NCBI GenBank assembly: GCA_902799345.1
Contig: CADBZW010000004.1
Location: 1-64,000, forward strand
Length of the DNA stretch: 64,000 nt
Source: an uncultured Bacteroidia bacterium
Lineage (GTDB): Bacteria > Bacteroidota > Bacteroidia > Bacteroidales > F082
Reading direction: 5' to 3'
Below, one piece after another: positions 48,287 through 57,965 of this stretch (its first letter is position 1; every line of letters starts with the position of its first letter). The notes below the pieces were generated by a model. That model was not told where the DNA came from. It ran no database searches and saw only the letters and a program-made list of their open reading frames with translations. The position numbers and the translations under genes were made by a program.

Positions 48287-51200
48287 ATGAGTACATTAAT
48301 CAAGAGATTTGCTATCTTGCTTATATTCAGCATGTTTAATATCGGCTTGTTTGCCCAATACGGCGACCAGCTGATTAATAGAGGTTTCGAAGAATGGTCT
48401 GGCAGCGAGCCCGTGCATTGGCATTCAAACGGTACAGCTAGTGGAACCTTTTCAGGCTTCTTGCCAGATGACCAAATAGAGCAGTCTGGCCATGCCCGTC
48501 CAGGTTCAACGGGCAGCAAAAGCGTTCGACTGATACCTAAATCCGCATACGGTGTTACCGCCAACGGCAACCTCACCAACGGAAAAATGAATGCCGGAAG
48601 TATGACGGCAACTGGGTCAAGCAATTACAACCAAACCAAGCGTAGCGAAAGTGACTTCAACATGCCTCTTTCCATGTTGCCCGACTCCCTTACCATTTGG
48701 GTGTGTTTCCGTTCGAGCAGCACAAGCGCCAAGGCACAAGTGAAAGCCGTAATACATGGTAATGCAGACTATAAGATAATGGCTAATGGCTCTGAAGACC
48801 CCGCCAACATGCATGTAGCCACTGCCGCTTTGTCGTTCAACCGTACTTCTACTTCGGGCGGCTCCTACACTTGGCGCCGCTTGAGCATCCCGTTCAACAA
48901 CAATGGCCCATGTTCCGACGTGCGTTACATCCTAATGACGGCCACCACCAACGAAACCCCTGGTTCAGGCAGCACCAGCGACGACCTCTTCATTGACGAC
49001 GCCCTGCTGGTCTACAAGCCTACTCTAACTATGGGGCAGTTGGCTTCCAATAGTTTCGCTCCCGGCGCTGCCATCACCATCCCCTTCACGCTGACGGGAA
49101 CCATGTCGCCCGACAACCTCAACGCCACTGCCAATGCAGTTATCGCTCAGATGTCGGATGCCAATGGCAGCTTTAACAATCCCACGGAATTGGGACGTGT
49201 CACTACCAATACCAGTGGCAGCATCTCGGCCCAGATTCCCGCTATGGCCAATGGACAATACCAGATCCGTGTCATCTCCACCAACTACCCCATGGTTGGT
49301 GGCAACAGCCAACAAGTCACCATCACCGTTCCAACCTATACCATCGCTGCCTCGGCCAACCCGAGTGCTGGCGGCACAGTGAGCGGCGCCGGCCAATACA
49401 CGCAAGGCGCCTCTTGCACTTTGACTGCCACGGCCAACACAGGTTATACCTTCACCAACTGGACCGAAGGCGGCAATGTGGCTTCCACGAATGCCAGCTA
49501 TACCTTCAACGTTACGGGTAACCGTACCTTGGTGGCCAACTTCGCTCTCAACACCTATTCCATCACTGCCACAGCCAACCCGACAGCGGGTGGCACGGTG
49601 ACTGGTGCTGGTACATACAACCAAGGTGCTTCCTGCACCTTGACAGCCACAGCCAACACAGGCTATACCTTCTCCAACTGGACAGAGAATGGTTCTGTGG
49701 TGTCCACCAATGCCGACTACACCTTCACCGTGGAGGGCGCACGCACCCTCGTGGCCAACTTCACCCTCAACTCCTACACCATCGCTGCCACTGCCAATCC
49801 GAGCGCCGGTGGCACGGTGAGCGGCGCTGGCGAATACGATTTTGGCGCCTCCTGCACCCTGACGGCCACGGCCAACTCGGGTTACACCTTTACCAACTGG
49901 ACCGAGAATGGCAACGTGGTGTCAACCAACGCCAACTACACCTTCACGGTGTCGGGCAACCGCACTTTGGTGGCCAACTTCACCCTCAACACCTATACCG
50001 TCACAATCACCGCCAATCCGAGCGAAGGCGGCACGGTGACTGGTGCTGGTGAATTCGACCACGGCGAGTCATGCACTGTAACGGCCAACGCCAACGAAGG
50101 CTATATCTTCGCCAACTGGACGGAGAACGGCAGCACGGTGTCGTCGGATGCTGAATACACCTTCACGGTGACTAGCAACCGCACCTTGGTGGCCAACTTC
50201 ACCCTCAACTCCTATACCATCACGGCCACCTGCAATCCTGCCGAAGGTGGCACGGTGAGCGGCGCTGGCGAATATAACCACGGCGAGTCATGCACCCTGA
50301 CGGCCACAGCCAACAACGGATACACCTTCGTCAACTGGAAGGAAAACGGTTCTGTGGTTTCCACTAACGCCAGCTACACCTTCACGGTGACCAGCAACCG
50401 TAATCTGGTAGCTAACTTCACCCTCAACACCTATGACATCTCTGCCACCTGCGATCCGAGCGAGGCTGGCACCATTACGGGCGAAGGCGAATACAACTAT
50501 GGTGAGAGCTGCACCTTGACGGCAATCGCTAACGAAGGCCACACCTTTATTAATTGGACCGAAAACGGTACTCAAGTGTCATCGCAAGCCGAATACACTT
50601 TCACCGTTGCGGGCGACCGTGTCTTAGTGGCTCACTTCTCTTCACAAGCCTATATCATCACCGCTATTGCCGACCCCGAAGAAGGCGGTGTTGTCACAGG
50701 AAGCAACGGCTATAACTTCGATGACGTATGCACCTTGACGGCTACAGCCAACCCGGGCTACACCTTCGTCAACTGGACCAAAGATGGCGAAGAAGTGACG
50801 ACCGAACCTGAGTATAGTTTAGAGGTGACCGAGTCGGCAACCTACGTCGCACACTTCTCCATCAACACTTACACGATCAGTGTGATGGCCGATCCCGAGG
50901 AAGGCGGCATCGTGGCGGGCGCAGGCGACTACGTATATGGCACCACCTGCACTCTGACGGCTACGGCCAACGAGAGTTACGACTTCATGGGATGGACTAA
51001 GGACGAAGAACTAATCTCCACCGATACTTGTTTCACCTTCACAGTGACGGCTTCGGAAACCTATGTGGCTGTGTTCAGCTTCGACGATGCCGTGGAGGAA
51101 AACACGTCTATGAGCCAAGTCTTCCCCAACCCATTCACTTCGATGGTAAGCATCAAAGCTGAGAAGTCCATTAAGGCCGTCCGTGTTTTCGATACTTATG

Positions 51201-51340
51201 GCCGTTTGGTGAAAGAACAAAACGTTTCAGGATTGGAGATAGAAATCGACCTGAGCGAATTGAGCATCGGCACCTACCTGTTGCAGCTGGATTATGGCGA
51301 CAGCAGAAGTGCACAACGCATCGTGAAGATGAAGAAATAA
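48287..51340 (+). CDS. Large type IX-secreted protein with eight InlB-like B-repeats
   Basis: 1017 residues with a signal peptide (MSTLIKRFAILLIFSMFNIG, then LFAQ). Residues 25 to about 245 form a jelly-roll-like domain (LINRGFEEWSGSEPVHWHSN), and an Ig-like domain follows. From about residue 350 there are eight repeats of 73 residues, each with the pattern Y-x-I-x-A-x-A-x-P-x-x-G-G-x-V, CTLTATAN, GYTFxNWTE and LVANF. They match the divergent InlB B-repeat (beta-grasp) family of surface proteins. The C-terminus (QVFPNPFTSMVSIKAEK, YGRLVKEQNV, SIGTYLLQLDYG) is a type A type IX sorting signal. It is probably a cell-surface adhesin or stalked binding protein. Confidence 0.9.
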   Translation: MSTLIKRFAILLIFSMFNIGLFAQYGDQLINRGFEEWSGSEPVHWHSNGTASGTFSGFLPDDQIEQSGHARPGSTGSKSVRLIPKSAYGVTANGNLTNGKMNAGSMTATGSSNYNQTKRSESDFNMPLSMLPDSLTIWVCFRSSSTSAKAQVKAVIHGNADYKIMANGSEDPANMHVATAALSFNRTSTSGGSYTWRRLSIPFNNNGPCSDVRYILMTATTNETPGSGSTSDDLFIDDALLVYKPTLTMGQLASNSFAPGAAITIPFTLTGTMSPDNLNATANAVIAQMSDANGSFNNPTELGRVTTNTSGSISAQIPAMANGQYQIRVISTNYPMVGGNSQQVTITVPTYTIAASANPSAGGTVSGAGQYTQGASCTLTATANTGYTFTNWTEGGNVASTNASYTFNVTGNRTLVANFALNTYSITATANPTAGGTVTGAGTYNQGASCTLTATANTGYTFSNWTENGSVVSTNADYTFTVEGARTLVANFTLNSYTIAATANPSAGGTVSGAGEYDFGASCTLTATANSGYTFTNWTENGNVVSTNANYTFTVSGNRTLVANFTLNTYTVTITANPSEGGTVTGAGEFDHGESCTVTANANEGYIFANWTENGSTVSSDAEYTFTVTSNRTLVANFTLNSYTITATCNPAEGGTVSGAGEYNHGESCTLTATANNGYTFVNWKENGSVVSTNASYTFTVTSNRNLVANFTLNTYDISATCDPSEAGTITGEGEYNYGESCTLTAIANEGHTFINWTENGTQVSSQAEYTFTVAGDRVLVAHFSSQAYIITAIADPEEGGVVTGSNGYNFDDVCTLTATANPGYTFVNWTKDGEEVTTEPEYSLEVTESATYVAHFSINTYTISVMADPEEGGIVAGAGDYVYGTTCTLTATANESYDFMGWTKDEELISTDTCFTFTVTASETYVAVFSFDDAVEENTSMSQVFPNPFTSMVSIKAEKSIKAVRVFDTYGRLVKEQNVSGLEIEIDLSELSIGTYLLQLDYGDSRSAQRIVKMKK
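49334..51085 (+). repeat. Eight 219-bp in-frame repeats coding InlB-like domains
   Basis: Units begin near 49334, 49553, 49772, 49991, 50210, 50429, 50648 and 50867 with an exact 219-base period. The first five are most alike; the last three have diverged, with E-E-G-G replacing S-A-G-G. Confidence 0.95.
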
Positions 51341-51358
51341 CCATCAGGCACTAATAAA

Positions 51359-51395
51359 AAAGATTGCGGCGAGAATCACTCTTGCCGCAATCTTT
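51359..51395. terminator. Bidirectional terminator between the adhesin and sodB
   Basis: AAGATTGCGGC and GCCGCAATCTT form a perfect 11-base stem, followed by TTGTTTTT on plus and an A-to-T run on minus. Confidence 0.88.
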
Positions 51396-51415
51396 GTTTT
51401 TGGACCTAATGCAAC

Positions 51416-51994
51416 TTACAGCCTTTCGTTCACCACGTCCCAGTCGATGATCTGCCAGAGGGCGTTCAAATGGTCGGGGCGACGGTTCTGGTAGTCGATG
51501 TAATAGGCATGTTCCCACACATCGAAGGTCAACAGGGGCCTGAGGCCGCGCTGCACGGGGTTGCCAGCGTTGGTCTCCTGCGTGATGACGAGTTTGCCGT
51601 CTTTGTCGGCTGACAGCCACACCCAGCCCGAGCCGAACAAGGTGGCGCCTTTCTTCACAAACTCTTCCTTGAAGGCCTCAAACGAGCCGAACTGTTTGTC
51701 AATCCATTGGGCAATCACGCCCGTGGGATTGTTGTCGGCCTTAGGGGCGCGGAATTGTGTGAAATACAGGTTGTGGTTCAGAATCTGGCCGGCGTTGTTG
51801 AACACGCCACCGTCGGCGGTCTTGACGATTTCCTCCAAGGGCATCTCTTCGTATTTCGTGCCTTCGATGGCAGCGTTCAGGTTGTTGACGTAGGCATTCA
51901 AGTGCTTGCTGTGGTGGAAGCCTAACGTCTCCTTGCTGATGACGGGCTCCAAAGCATTGGCCTCATAGGGCAATTTGATGAGTTCGTATTTCAT
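51416..51994 (-). CDS. sodB: Superoxide dismutase, Fe/Mn type
   Basis: 192 residues from MKYELIKLPYEANALEP. Metal ligands are in FHHSKHLNAYV, GQILNHNLYFTQF and DVWEHAYYIDYQNRR. Near the last motif it reads GLRPLLTFDVWEHAYY. The Gln-containing VFNNAGQILNHN is typical of the iron or cambialistic enzymes rather than Mn-only ones. The protein is cytosolic, with no signal. It removes superoxide during oxygen exposure, protecting the iron-sulfur enzymes that dominate this genome region. Monocistronic with its own promoter. Confidence 0.93.
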   Translation of the reverse strand: MKYELIKLPYEANALEPVISKETLGFHHSKHLNAYVNNLNAAIEGTKYEEMPLEEIVKTADGGVFNNAGQILNHNLYFTQFRAPKADNNPTGVIAQWIDKQFGSFEAFKEEFVKKGATLFGSGWVWLSADKDGKLVITQETNAGNPVQRGLRPLLTFDVWEHAYYIDYQNRRPDHLNALWQIIDWDVVNERL

Positions 51995-52020
51995 ATCATA
52001 TAGTATTAAGGATTTGACGG

Positions 52021-52028
52021 CAAATATA
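52021..52028 (-). promoter_or_regulatory. Promoter minus-7 element for sodB
   Basis: CAAATATA on plus, TATATTTG on minus, 27 bases upstream of the start codon. Confidence 0.55.
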
Positions 52029-52110
52029 AGAAAAAAGATGGACCGCCTATAGATTCCCAAGGGAAATGCTAAGCATTCGACGGAGTCAATGACATAGGCG
52101 ATCCATTATT

Positions 52111-52977
52111 TCACTGGTTCATATACATCTGAAGCAGTGGCGAGTTAGGCTCGCTCTTCAGACGCTTCAAGGCGCGGTCACGGATCTGACGGGTGCGCTC
52201 ACGCGAGATGTCGAGCTTCATGGCGATTTCCTCCAGGGAGTACTCGCGCGAAGTACCCAAGCCGAAGTACATGCACAGGATGGTGCGCTCCTTCTCGTTG
52301 AGCATGTCGAGCGACTTGCGGATGGCCCTGCTGGTCGACTCCTGCTCCACCCCGGCATCGGTCGTGGCTTCGTCTTCTGCGACGTATACATCCAGGAAGT
52401 TGGCGTCGTCTTCGTCGTCGAGAGGTGCGTCGGTCGACACGGCTCTTGAGTTAAGACTCAGCAGCTGGTCCACCTTGTCCTCGGGCATGCCGACAGCTTC
52501 AGCGATCTCTTTGATGGTAGGACGACGTTCCAGTTTCTGCTCCAACAGCGAGATGGCTTTCTTCACCTTCGCCAAGGCTCCCACCTGGTTCATGGGCAGG
52601 CGGATGATGCGCGACTGCTCGGCCACGGCTTGCAGGATGCTCTGACGGATCCACCACACGGCATACGAGATGAACTTGAAGCCGCGGGTCTCGTCGAAGC
52701 GCTGGGCGGCCTTCACCAAGCCGAGGTTACCCTCGTCGATGAGGTCTTGCAAGCTGAGGCCTTGATTCTGGTACTGTTTGGCTACGGAGACCACGAAGCG
52801 CAGGTTAGCCCTCACGAGCTTGTCCAACGCAGCCTGGTCGCCGGCCTTGATCTTTTGAGCCAATTCGACTTCCTCTTCGGTAGTCAGCAGGCTCTCCTTC
52901 GCAATGTCGGCCAGGTACTTGTCCAGAGTACCGGCATTGCGGTCGGTGATTTGCTTTGAAATTTTCAGTTGTCTCAT
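52111..52977 (-). CDS. rpoD: Primary sigma factor of the Bacteroidota type
   Basis: 288 residues, without the long N-terminal region 1.1 and spacer of proteobacterial RpoD. Region 1.2/2 is seen in DKYLADIAKESLLTTEEEVE, LVRANLRFVVSVAKQYQNQG, LSLQDLIDEGNLGLVKAAQR and FISYAVWWIRQSI. Region 3 has RPTIKEIAEAVGMPEDKV and region 4 has YSLEEIAMKLDISRERTRQI. This compact form is the primary sigma of Bacteroidota, which reads the TAnnTTTG/TTTG promoters found across the window. No TAnnTTTG element was found within 200 bases upstream. Confidence 0.95.
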   Translation of the reverse strand: MRQLKISKQITDRNAGTLDKYLADIAKESLLTTEEEVELAQKIKAGDQAALDKLVRANLRFVVSVAKQYQNQGLSLQDLIDEGNLGLVKAAQRFDETRGFKFISYAVWWIRQSILQAVAEQSRIIRLPMNQVGALAKVKKAISLLEQKLERRPTIKEIAEAVGMPEDKVDQLLSLNSRAVSTDAPLDDEDDANFLDVYVAEDEATTDAGVEQESTSRAIRKSLDMLNEKERTILCMYFGLGTSREYSLEEIAMKLDISRERTRQIRDRALKRLKSEPNSPLLQMYMNQ

Positions 52978-53182
52978 TTTTTCAAATCTTTTTATTGTTT
53001 TACATTAGTTATAGTCAGTTTCAGACGCTCCATACCTCTCTCCTCCTATTGGATTTTTCGCATAATCTCTGGTTTTGGGAGAATCGGCACGAGGCCAAAA
53101 TCTCCCAAATCCAAAAGTTAAAAACTACAAAAATCGTACCGAAAATATTGTTTTTCAGTAAATATGTGAGTCAAACTACAAA

Positions 53183-54643
53183 TTAATAATAGAATGACCC
53201 CATCATGCCATTGGGATAAACGCCTTCGATGGTGGTGCGGCGTAAGCGTTTATTCTTTAGCGCGTTCTCCAGGTCGGTCTTACTGCCGACGGCAACACCA
53301 TTCACGTTGGTGATGACGAAATCGACAGGCACGCCCGAGTTCATAAAGCGGCCTTGGCGTATCTCCACGATCTTCAAGCCATTCTTGATGTTGAGGCGGC
53401 TCTTGTCGTTCTGGTTGATGGGTCGCAGCATCAGGCCAAACTCCGCGTTGTAGAAGCTGTCGCCATTCTTGACGAGATCCACATTGCCGACTTCGTTGAG
53501 CAGGGTCAATTCATAATGTTGGTGGTTTCCGTTGCGGTTCACCTCGACATCCACCTTATCACCGGGGCGATATTGACCGATGCTTTCCTTCAGTTGTGTC
53601 GTTGAGTTCACCTTTTTGCCATTGATGGTGGTAATCACGTCTCCATCCCTCATGCCTGCCATTTCGGCAGCACCGCCTTCGGTGACCTGAGCGACATACA
53701 CACCTTCGATATTTTCCAGACCCTCCTTCTCGGCCAGTTCTTGGGTTAGCTCGGCAATTTGCACGCCGAGATAGCCGCGTTGGGTGGTGCCGTACAACAA
53801 CAGGTCGTCGACCACCTTGCGGACGATGTTGGACGGGATGGCGAAGGAATAGCCTTCGTAGGAACCGGTGTGCGAGGCGATGGCTGCGTTGATACCCACC
53901 AGCTCGCCTTTGGTGTTCACCAAGGCACCGCCACTATTACCCGGGTTGACGGCAGCATCCGTTTGGATGAACGACTCCACCTCGGTGCCTTCGCCCAAGA
54001 TGCTAAGGTTACGCGCCTTGGCACTCACGATGCCCGCTGTGACCGTCGAAGTCAGGTTGAAGGGATTACCCACGGCCAGCACCCATTCGCCGATGCGGAC
54101 GTTGTCGGAGTCGCCGAAGGTGAGGTATTGCAAATCGGTGGCGTCCACCTTGATGAGCGCCAGGTCAGTAGTCGGGTCGGTGCCGATGATGGTAGCGGTT
54201 TTCTTCACCTTATTGTTAAAGGTGACCTCCACCTCGTCGGCGCCTTCCACCACGTGGTTGTTGGTGACGATATAGCCGTCGGGTGTCAGCACCACGCCGG
54301 AGCCATAGGCCACCATGGTGTTGTTGCGCGTCTGGCCAGGATAGCCGTAGATTTGGCCTAACAAGGCACCAAAGAAGTCATCGTAGGTGTTGCTTTGTCG
54401 CACCACCTTGGTCATGATATGCACCACTGCGTCGACGCTGCGTTCGGCGGCATCCACGAAGTCGGGCGTGCCTTCGGTGGGCACAAAAGCCACACGTTGC
54501 ACTTGGGGTTGCTGCACCTGCTCCACTTGGGTGACAGGCTGCTGTTGTTCATTTTGGGTTTCTTCCGTAGTCGGGTTCTGGTTACCACACGATGCCGCCA
54601 TCATCAGTCCGGCAAACATCCATATCAAACTCACTTTTCTCAT
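53183..54643 (-). CDS. degP: HtrA/DegP-type periplasmic serine protease lipoprotein
   Basis: 486 residues. A lipoprotein signal ends MMAASCGNQ, then comes a Gln/Glu/Pro-rich linker. The trypsin-like domain has the triad in VTNNHVVEGA (His), TTDLALIKVD (Asp) and NPGNSGGALVNTKG (Ser). Two PDZ domains follow (GYLGVQIAEL, GGAAEMAGMRDGDVITTING and FVITNVNGVAVGSKTDLE). It should degrade or refold damaged envelope proteins. The C-terminus TTIEGVYPNGMMGSFYY is typical of Bacteroidota Do-like proteases. Monocistronic. Confidence 0.93.
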   Translation of the reverse strand: MRKVSLIWMFAGLMMAASCGNQNPTTEETQNEQQQPVTQVEQVQQPQVQRVAFVPTEGTPDFVDAAERSVDAVVHIMTKVVRQSNTYDDFFGALLGQIYGYPGQTRNNTMVAYGSGVVLTPDGYIVTNNHVVEGADEVEVTFNNKVKKTATIIGTDPTTDLALIKVDATDLQYLTFGDSDNVRIGEWVLAVGNPFNLTSTVTAGIVSAKARNLSILGEGTEVESFIQTDAAVNPGNSGGALVNTKGELVGINAAIASHTGSYEGYSFAIPSNIVRKVVDDLLLYGTTQRGYLGVQIAELTQELAEKEGLENIEGVYVAQVTEGGAAEMAGMRDGDVITTINGKKVNSTTQLKESIGQYRPGDKVDVEVNRNGNHQHYELTLLNEVGNVDLVKNGDSFYNAEFGLMLRPINQNDKSRLNIKNGLKIVEIRQGRFMNSGVPVDFVITNVNGVAVGSKTDLENALKNKRLRRTTIEGVYPNGMMGSFYY

Positions 54644-54723
54644 CTTATCACTATTTTATTGGTTTCTTTTCTCTTTATAGTTTCATTAATGCTATTTTTC
54701 AACCTTTATTGCATCAAAAATTG

Positions 54724-54731
54724 TAATTTTG
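54724..54731 (+). promoter_or_regulatory. Promoter minus-7 element for the GNAT-mltG operon
   Basis: TAATTTTG, 80 bases upstream of the GNAT start codon. Confidence 0.5.
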
Positions 54732-54811
54732 TCGAAAATTTAGCGGATAAGGTTTATCAAATTACGTGCCAGTCTGCATGAAAAACAAAGAATATCCAAC
54801 GATTGAGCACC

Positions 54812-55330
54812 ATGTTCATCAAAAATGACATCATCACATTGCGTTGCGCCGAGCCAGAAGACGCCGAGCGGATCTACCGCTGGGAAAACGACCGTGACAT
54901 CTGGAGGGTGAGTGGCACACATACGCCATATTCCCGCTTTCAGATAGAGCAGTTTCTGTTGGACAACAACGACATAGCGGCGCAGAAGCAACTCCGCCTG
55001 ATGATCGACCTGACCGAAGGCGGGCAGACCATCGGCTGCATCGACATCTATGATTACGATGCTTTCAACGAAAGAGCCGGTTTGGGCATCTTGATTGACA
55101 AGGCCTACCGTCAGCAAGGCTATGCCAAGGCCGCCTTGGGCTTATGTGTCGAGTATCTCTTCAAGGACCTATTGCTGCACCAAGTGTATTGTTCCATCGA
55201 CGAGACCAACACCGAAAGCCAGCAGCTGTTTGTCGGGCAGGGATTTGAATTAATTGGACGGCGGAAAGATTGGCTGAAGACTGCTAAGGGATGGTTGGAT
55301 GTTCTAGAGTATCAAATCGTAAAAGAATAA
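54812..55330 (+). CDS. GNAT-family N-acetyltransferase (SpeG/RimJ-like)
   Basis: 172 residues from the ATG at 54812 (MFIKNDIITLRCAEPEDAER). The acetyl-CoA site is RAGLGILIDKAYRQQGYAKA, the V-x-(R/Q)-x-x-G-x-A element. VYCSIDETNTESQQLFVGQG is the typical last strand-helix. It fits polyamine or N-terminal ribosomal-protein acetyltransferases, but the substrate cannot be decided. The mltG start lies six bases after its stop, so both are one operon. Confidence 0.85.
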   Translation: MFIKNDIITLRCAEPEDAERIYRWENDRDIWRVSGTHTPYSRFQIEQFLLDNNDIAAQKQLRLMIDLTEGGQTIGCIDIYDYDAFNERAGLGILIDKAYRQQGYAKAALGLCVEYLFKDLLLHQVYCSIDETNTESQQLFVGQGFELIGRRKDWLKTAKGWLDVLEYQIVKE

Positions 55331-55335
55331 ATCAT

Positions 55336-56439
55336 ATGGTCAAAATAGAGACAAAACTCCCCAATGAGAAAAAGCCGCGCAAAAGCGGCAAAAAGAAAAA
55401 CGGTAGACGCGTAGGACTGGTGGCCCTCCTGGTGCTGGGCATCCTGCTCGTCTTTGCCCTGGCATTCGGATACTGGCTTTACAAAACCGTGATGTCGCCC
55501 AACGTACGCACCACCAACGGAAAGGACGTCGAGCTTTTCATCCCCACAGGTTCCGATTACGAACAGGTGAAAGACATTTTGCAAAAGGCTAACTTCATCG
55601 TCAACGAGAAGAGCTTCAACTGGGTGGCGCAAAAGAAGGAACTGCCCGCCAACGTACACCCCGGGCATTATGTGGTGAAAAACGGCATCAGCAACAACCA
55701 GCTGGTCAACATGCTGCGTGGCGGCTTGCAGACCCCTGTGAAGGTGAAATTCAACAACATACGTGACGTGAACCAATTGGCAGGGCGCATCGCCACCCAA
55801 ATCGAAGCCGACTCCGCCTCTATCGCAAACCTACTGCACAAGCAAGACTATATCGAACAACTGGGATTCAACAAATACACCATCCCCGCCCTCTTCCTGC
55901 CCGACACCTACGAGTTTTACTGGAACACCGACGCCGAAGGCTTTGTCATCCGTATGTTCCAAGAATACAACAAGTTCTGGACCGAAGAACGCAAGCAACA
56001 GGCCAATGCCAAAGGCCTGACACCCATACAAGTCAGCACCTTGGCTTCCATCGTCAACAAGGAAACCAACATGACCGACGAGATGCCGCGCGTGGCAGGT
56101 GTTTACCTCAACCGCCTGAAAAGCAACTGGCTGCTACAAGCCGACCCCACCCTCATCTTCGCCTGGAACGACTACAGCATCCGCCGCGTGCTCGACCGCC
56201 ACAAGGAAATCGAGTCGCCTTACAACACCTATAAATATATCGGCCTGCCTCCTGGACCCATTTGCATTCCGTCCATTGCAGCGGTTAAAGCTGTGCTCAA
56301 CGCCGAAGACCATCACTATTTCTACTTCTGCGCCAAGGAGGACTTCAGCGGCTACCATAACTTCGCCAAGACCTTATCAGAGCATAACCGCAATGCAGTA
56401 CGATACCAACAGGCACTTAATCAACGTGGAATCAAATAA
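55336..56439 (+). CDS. mltG: Endolytic murein transglycosylase MltG
   Basis: 367 residues. A basic cytosolic N-terminus (KKPRKSGKKKNGRR) precedes one membrane helix at about 28-48. A LysM-like part (VELFIPTGSDYEQVKDILQK) and the YceG catalytic domain follow. The catalytic Glu lies in LASIVNKETNMTDEMPRVAG. LLQADPTLIFAW, YNTYKYIGLPPGPICIPSIA and FCAKEDFSGYHNFAKT are conserved family motifs. It cuts nascent glycan strands in the periplasm and so sets their length. Its nearness to the MurL-MurD fusion and the phosphohexomutase is compatible with a cell-wall neighbourhood, but they are not one operon. Confidence 0.93.
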   Translation: MVKIETKLPNEKKPRKSGKKKNGRRVGLVALLVLGILLVFALAFGYWLYKTVMSPNVRTTNGKDVELFIPTGSDYEQVKDILQKANFIVNEKSFNWVAQKKELPANVHPGHYVVKNGISNNQLVNMLRGGLQTPVKVKFNNIRDVNQLAGRIATQIEADSASIANLLHKQDYIEQLGFNKYTIPALFLPDTYEFYWNTDAEGFVIRMFQEYNKFWTEERKQQANAKGLTPIQVSTLASIVNKETNMTDEMPRVAGVYLNRLKSNWLLQADPTLIFAWNDYSIRRVLDRHKEIESPYNTYKYIGLPPGPICIPSIAAVKAVLNAEDHHYFYFCAKEDFSGYHNFAKTLSEHNRNAVRYQQALNQRGIK

Positions 56440-56544
56440 TACGACCCTGGCCTCTGGCTTCTGGCTTTTGGCAGCTTATTGAAAAACTTATGAACTTACT
56501 TCTATCATTGAACTGCCAGTAGCCAGTAGCCAAGAGCCAGCAGC

Positions 56545-56591
56545 AACTGAACAACTGAACAACTGAACAACTGAATAACTGAACAACTGAC
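56545..56591. repeat. AACTGAAC octamer repeat before the phosphohexomutase start
   Basis: AACTGAAC occurs three times, then AACTGAAT, AACTGAAC and AACTGAC, ending exactly at the ATG at 56592. It matches the array at 32528-32560. Confidence 0.9.
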
Positions 56592-57935
56592 ATGAAAGCA
56601 TTCAAAGCATACGACATCCGTGGCGAATGGGGCACCGACCTCAACGAAGACATCGCCTACCGCATCGGCTACTTCCTGCCTGATGTGCTCGACGCCGACA
56701 CCTACCTCGTGGGACGCGACATGCGCCTCTCCTCACCCACCCTGTTTGAAGCCCTCACCCGTGGCCTCACCGACCGTGGCAAAGACGTCGACTTCATCGG
56801 CCTCTCCACCACGCCGCTGGTCTATTGGACGACCGCGAAATACGGCTACGGCGCCTCCGTGCAAATCACGGCCTCGCATAACCCCAAGCACCACAACGGT
56901 CTCAAGATTTCGGCCAAGGACGCCCTCCCTGTGGGCTACGACACCGGCTTGAACCGTTTAGAAGCCTTGGTGGAAAGTGATAAAACCACGACGCCCTGCG
57001 CCAAGAAAGGCCAAATCAAGGAGAAGAACGTCTATGCCGACTACCTCGCTTTCCAGAAACAGTTTGTGGGGCCGCACGACAATCTCAACATCGCTGTAGA
57101 CTGCAGCAACGGCATGTCGTCAATCTTCGTCCATGAACTCATCGGCAAGGCGCACTACATCAACGACAACCTTGACGGCAACTTCCCCAACCACGAGCCC
57201 AATCCTTTGGAAGCCAACGCCCAAGAGCAAATCAAGGCTTTGGTAAAACAAGAGAAATGCGACATCGGCCTGCTCTTCGACGGCGACGCCGACCGCATCA
57301 CCTTCATCGACGAGAAGGGCCGTTTCATCAGCCCCGACCTCATCATCGCCTTCTTGGGCGACTACTTCATCGGCGAGCAGAAGCAACAAGGCATTGTTTT
57401 GCAAGACATCCGCAGCTCGCGTGCCATACAGGAATACCTCGACAAGTACCAAGCCAAGGTGGAGACCTGGCGTGTGGGTCGTGCCTACGCCGCCTTGAAA
57501 CTCCGCGAGTTGGATGGCTGCTACGGCGGCGAGTTGGCCGGGCATTATTACTTCCGTGACTTCTACTACTCCGACTCCGCCCTGCTGGCCGCCTCCATCG
57601 TGTTACGCCTCCTGGCCGAACGCAAGATGGAAGGCAGAACCATGAGCCAGATTATCGACGAAATCACACCCTATTCCAACTCGGGCGAGATTAATTTCAA
57701 GATTGAGCGCAAACAGGAGGCCATGGATGCCGTCAAGGAGCACTTCATGGGCATTGAGAAGCCTGAGCGTTTCCTCGACTTCGACGGCTACCGCCTCGAC
57801 TATCCCGACTGGTGGCTCAACATCAGACCTTCCAACACCGAGCCTTATCTCCGTTTCCTCTGCGAGGCCAAAAGCGAAGCCAAACTCAAGGAAATCATCG
57901 AGACAGTGAAAGGAATTGTTGCCCAACACAGCTAA
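56592..57935 (+). CDS. manB: Phosphomannomutase/phosphoglucomutase
   Basis: 447 residues. The four domains of the alpha-D-phosphohexomutase family are clear. Catalytic serine is in QITASHNPKHHNG, the metal loop is LFDGDADRITFID, the sugar loop GGELAGHYYFRD, and the phosphate loop NIRPSNTEPYLRF. YDIRGEWGTDLNEDIAYRIG opens the protein. It interconverts hexose 1- and 6-phosphates for envelope glycans; whether mannose or glucose is preferred is uncertain. The start codon follows an octamer repeat with no Shine-Dalgarno. Separated from mltG by 152 bases of repetitive sequence. Confidence 0.9.
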   Translation: MKAFKAYDIRGEWGTDLNEDIAYRIGYFLPDVLDADTYLVGRDMRLSSPTLFEALTRGLTDRGKDVDFIGLSTTPLVYWTTAKYGYGASVQITASHNPKHHNGLKISAKDALPVGYDTGLNRLEALVESDKTTTPCAKKGQIKEKNVYADYLAFQKQFVGPHDNLNIAVDCSNGMSSIFVHELIGKAHYINDNLDGNFPNHEPNPLEANAQEQIKALVKQEKCDIGLLFDGDADRITFIDEKGRFISPDLIIAFLGDYFIGEQKQQGIVLQDIRSSRAIQEYLDKYQAKVETWRVGRAYAALKLRELDGCYGGELAGHYYFRDFYYSDSALLAASIVLRLLAERKMEGRTMSQIIDEITPYSNSGEINFKIERKQEAMDAVKEHFMGIEKPERFLDFDGYRLDYPDWWLNIRPSNTEPYLRFLCEAKSEAKLKEIIETVKGIVAQHS

Positions 57936-57941
57936 GTTTAC

Positions 57942-57949
57942 TATCTTTG
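57942..57949 (+). promoter_or_regulatory. Promoter minus-7 element for the TPR lipoprotein
   Basis: TATCTTTG, 16 bases upstream of the start codon, giving a leader of about ten bases. Confidence 0.55.
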
Positions 57950-57965
57950 CAGAAAATTAGAAGCG

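Noticed and set aside
49334..51085. Regular 219-bp repeats as a CRISPR or satellite array
   Set aside because: They stay in frame and encode InlB-like domains within one secreted protein.
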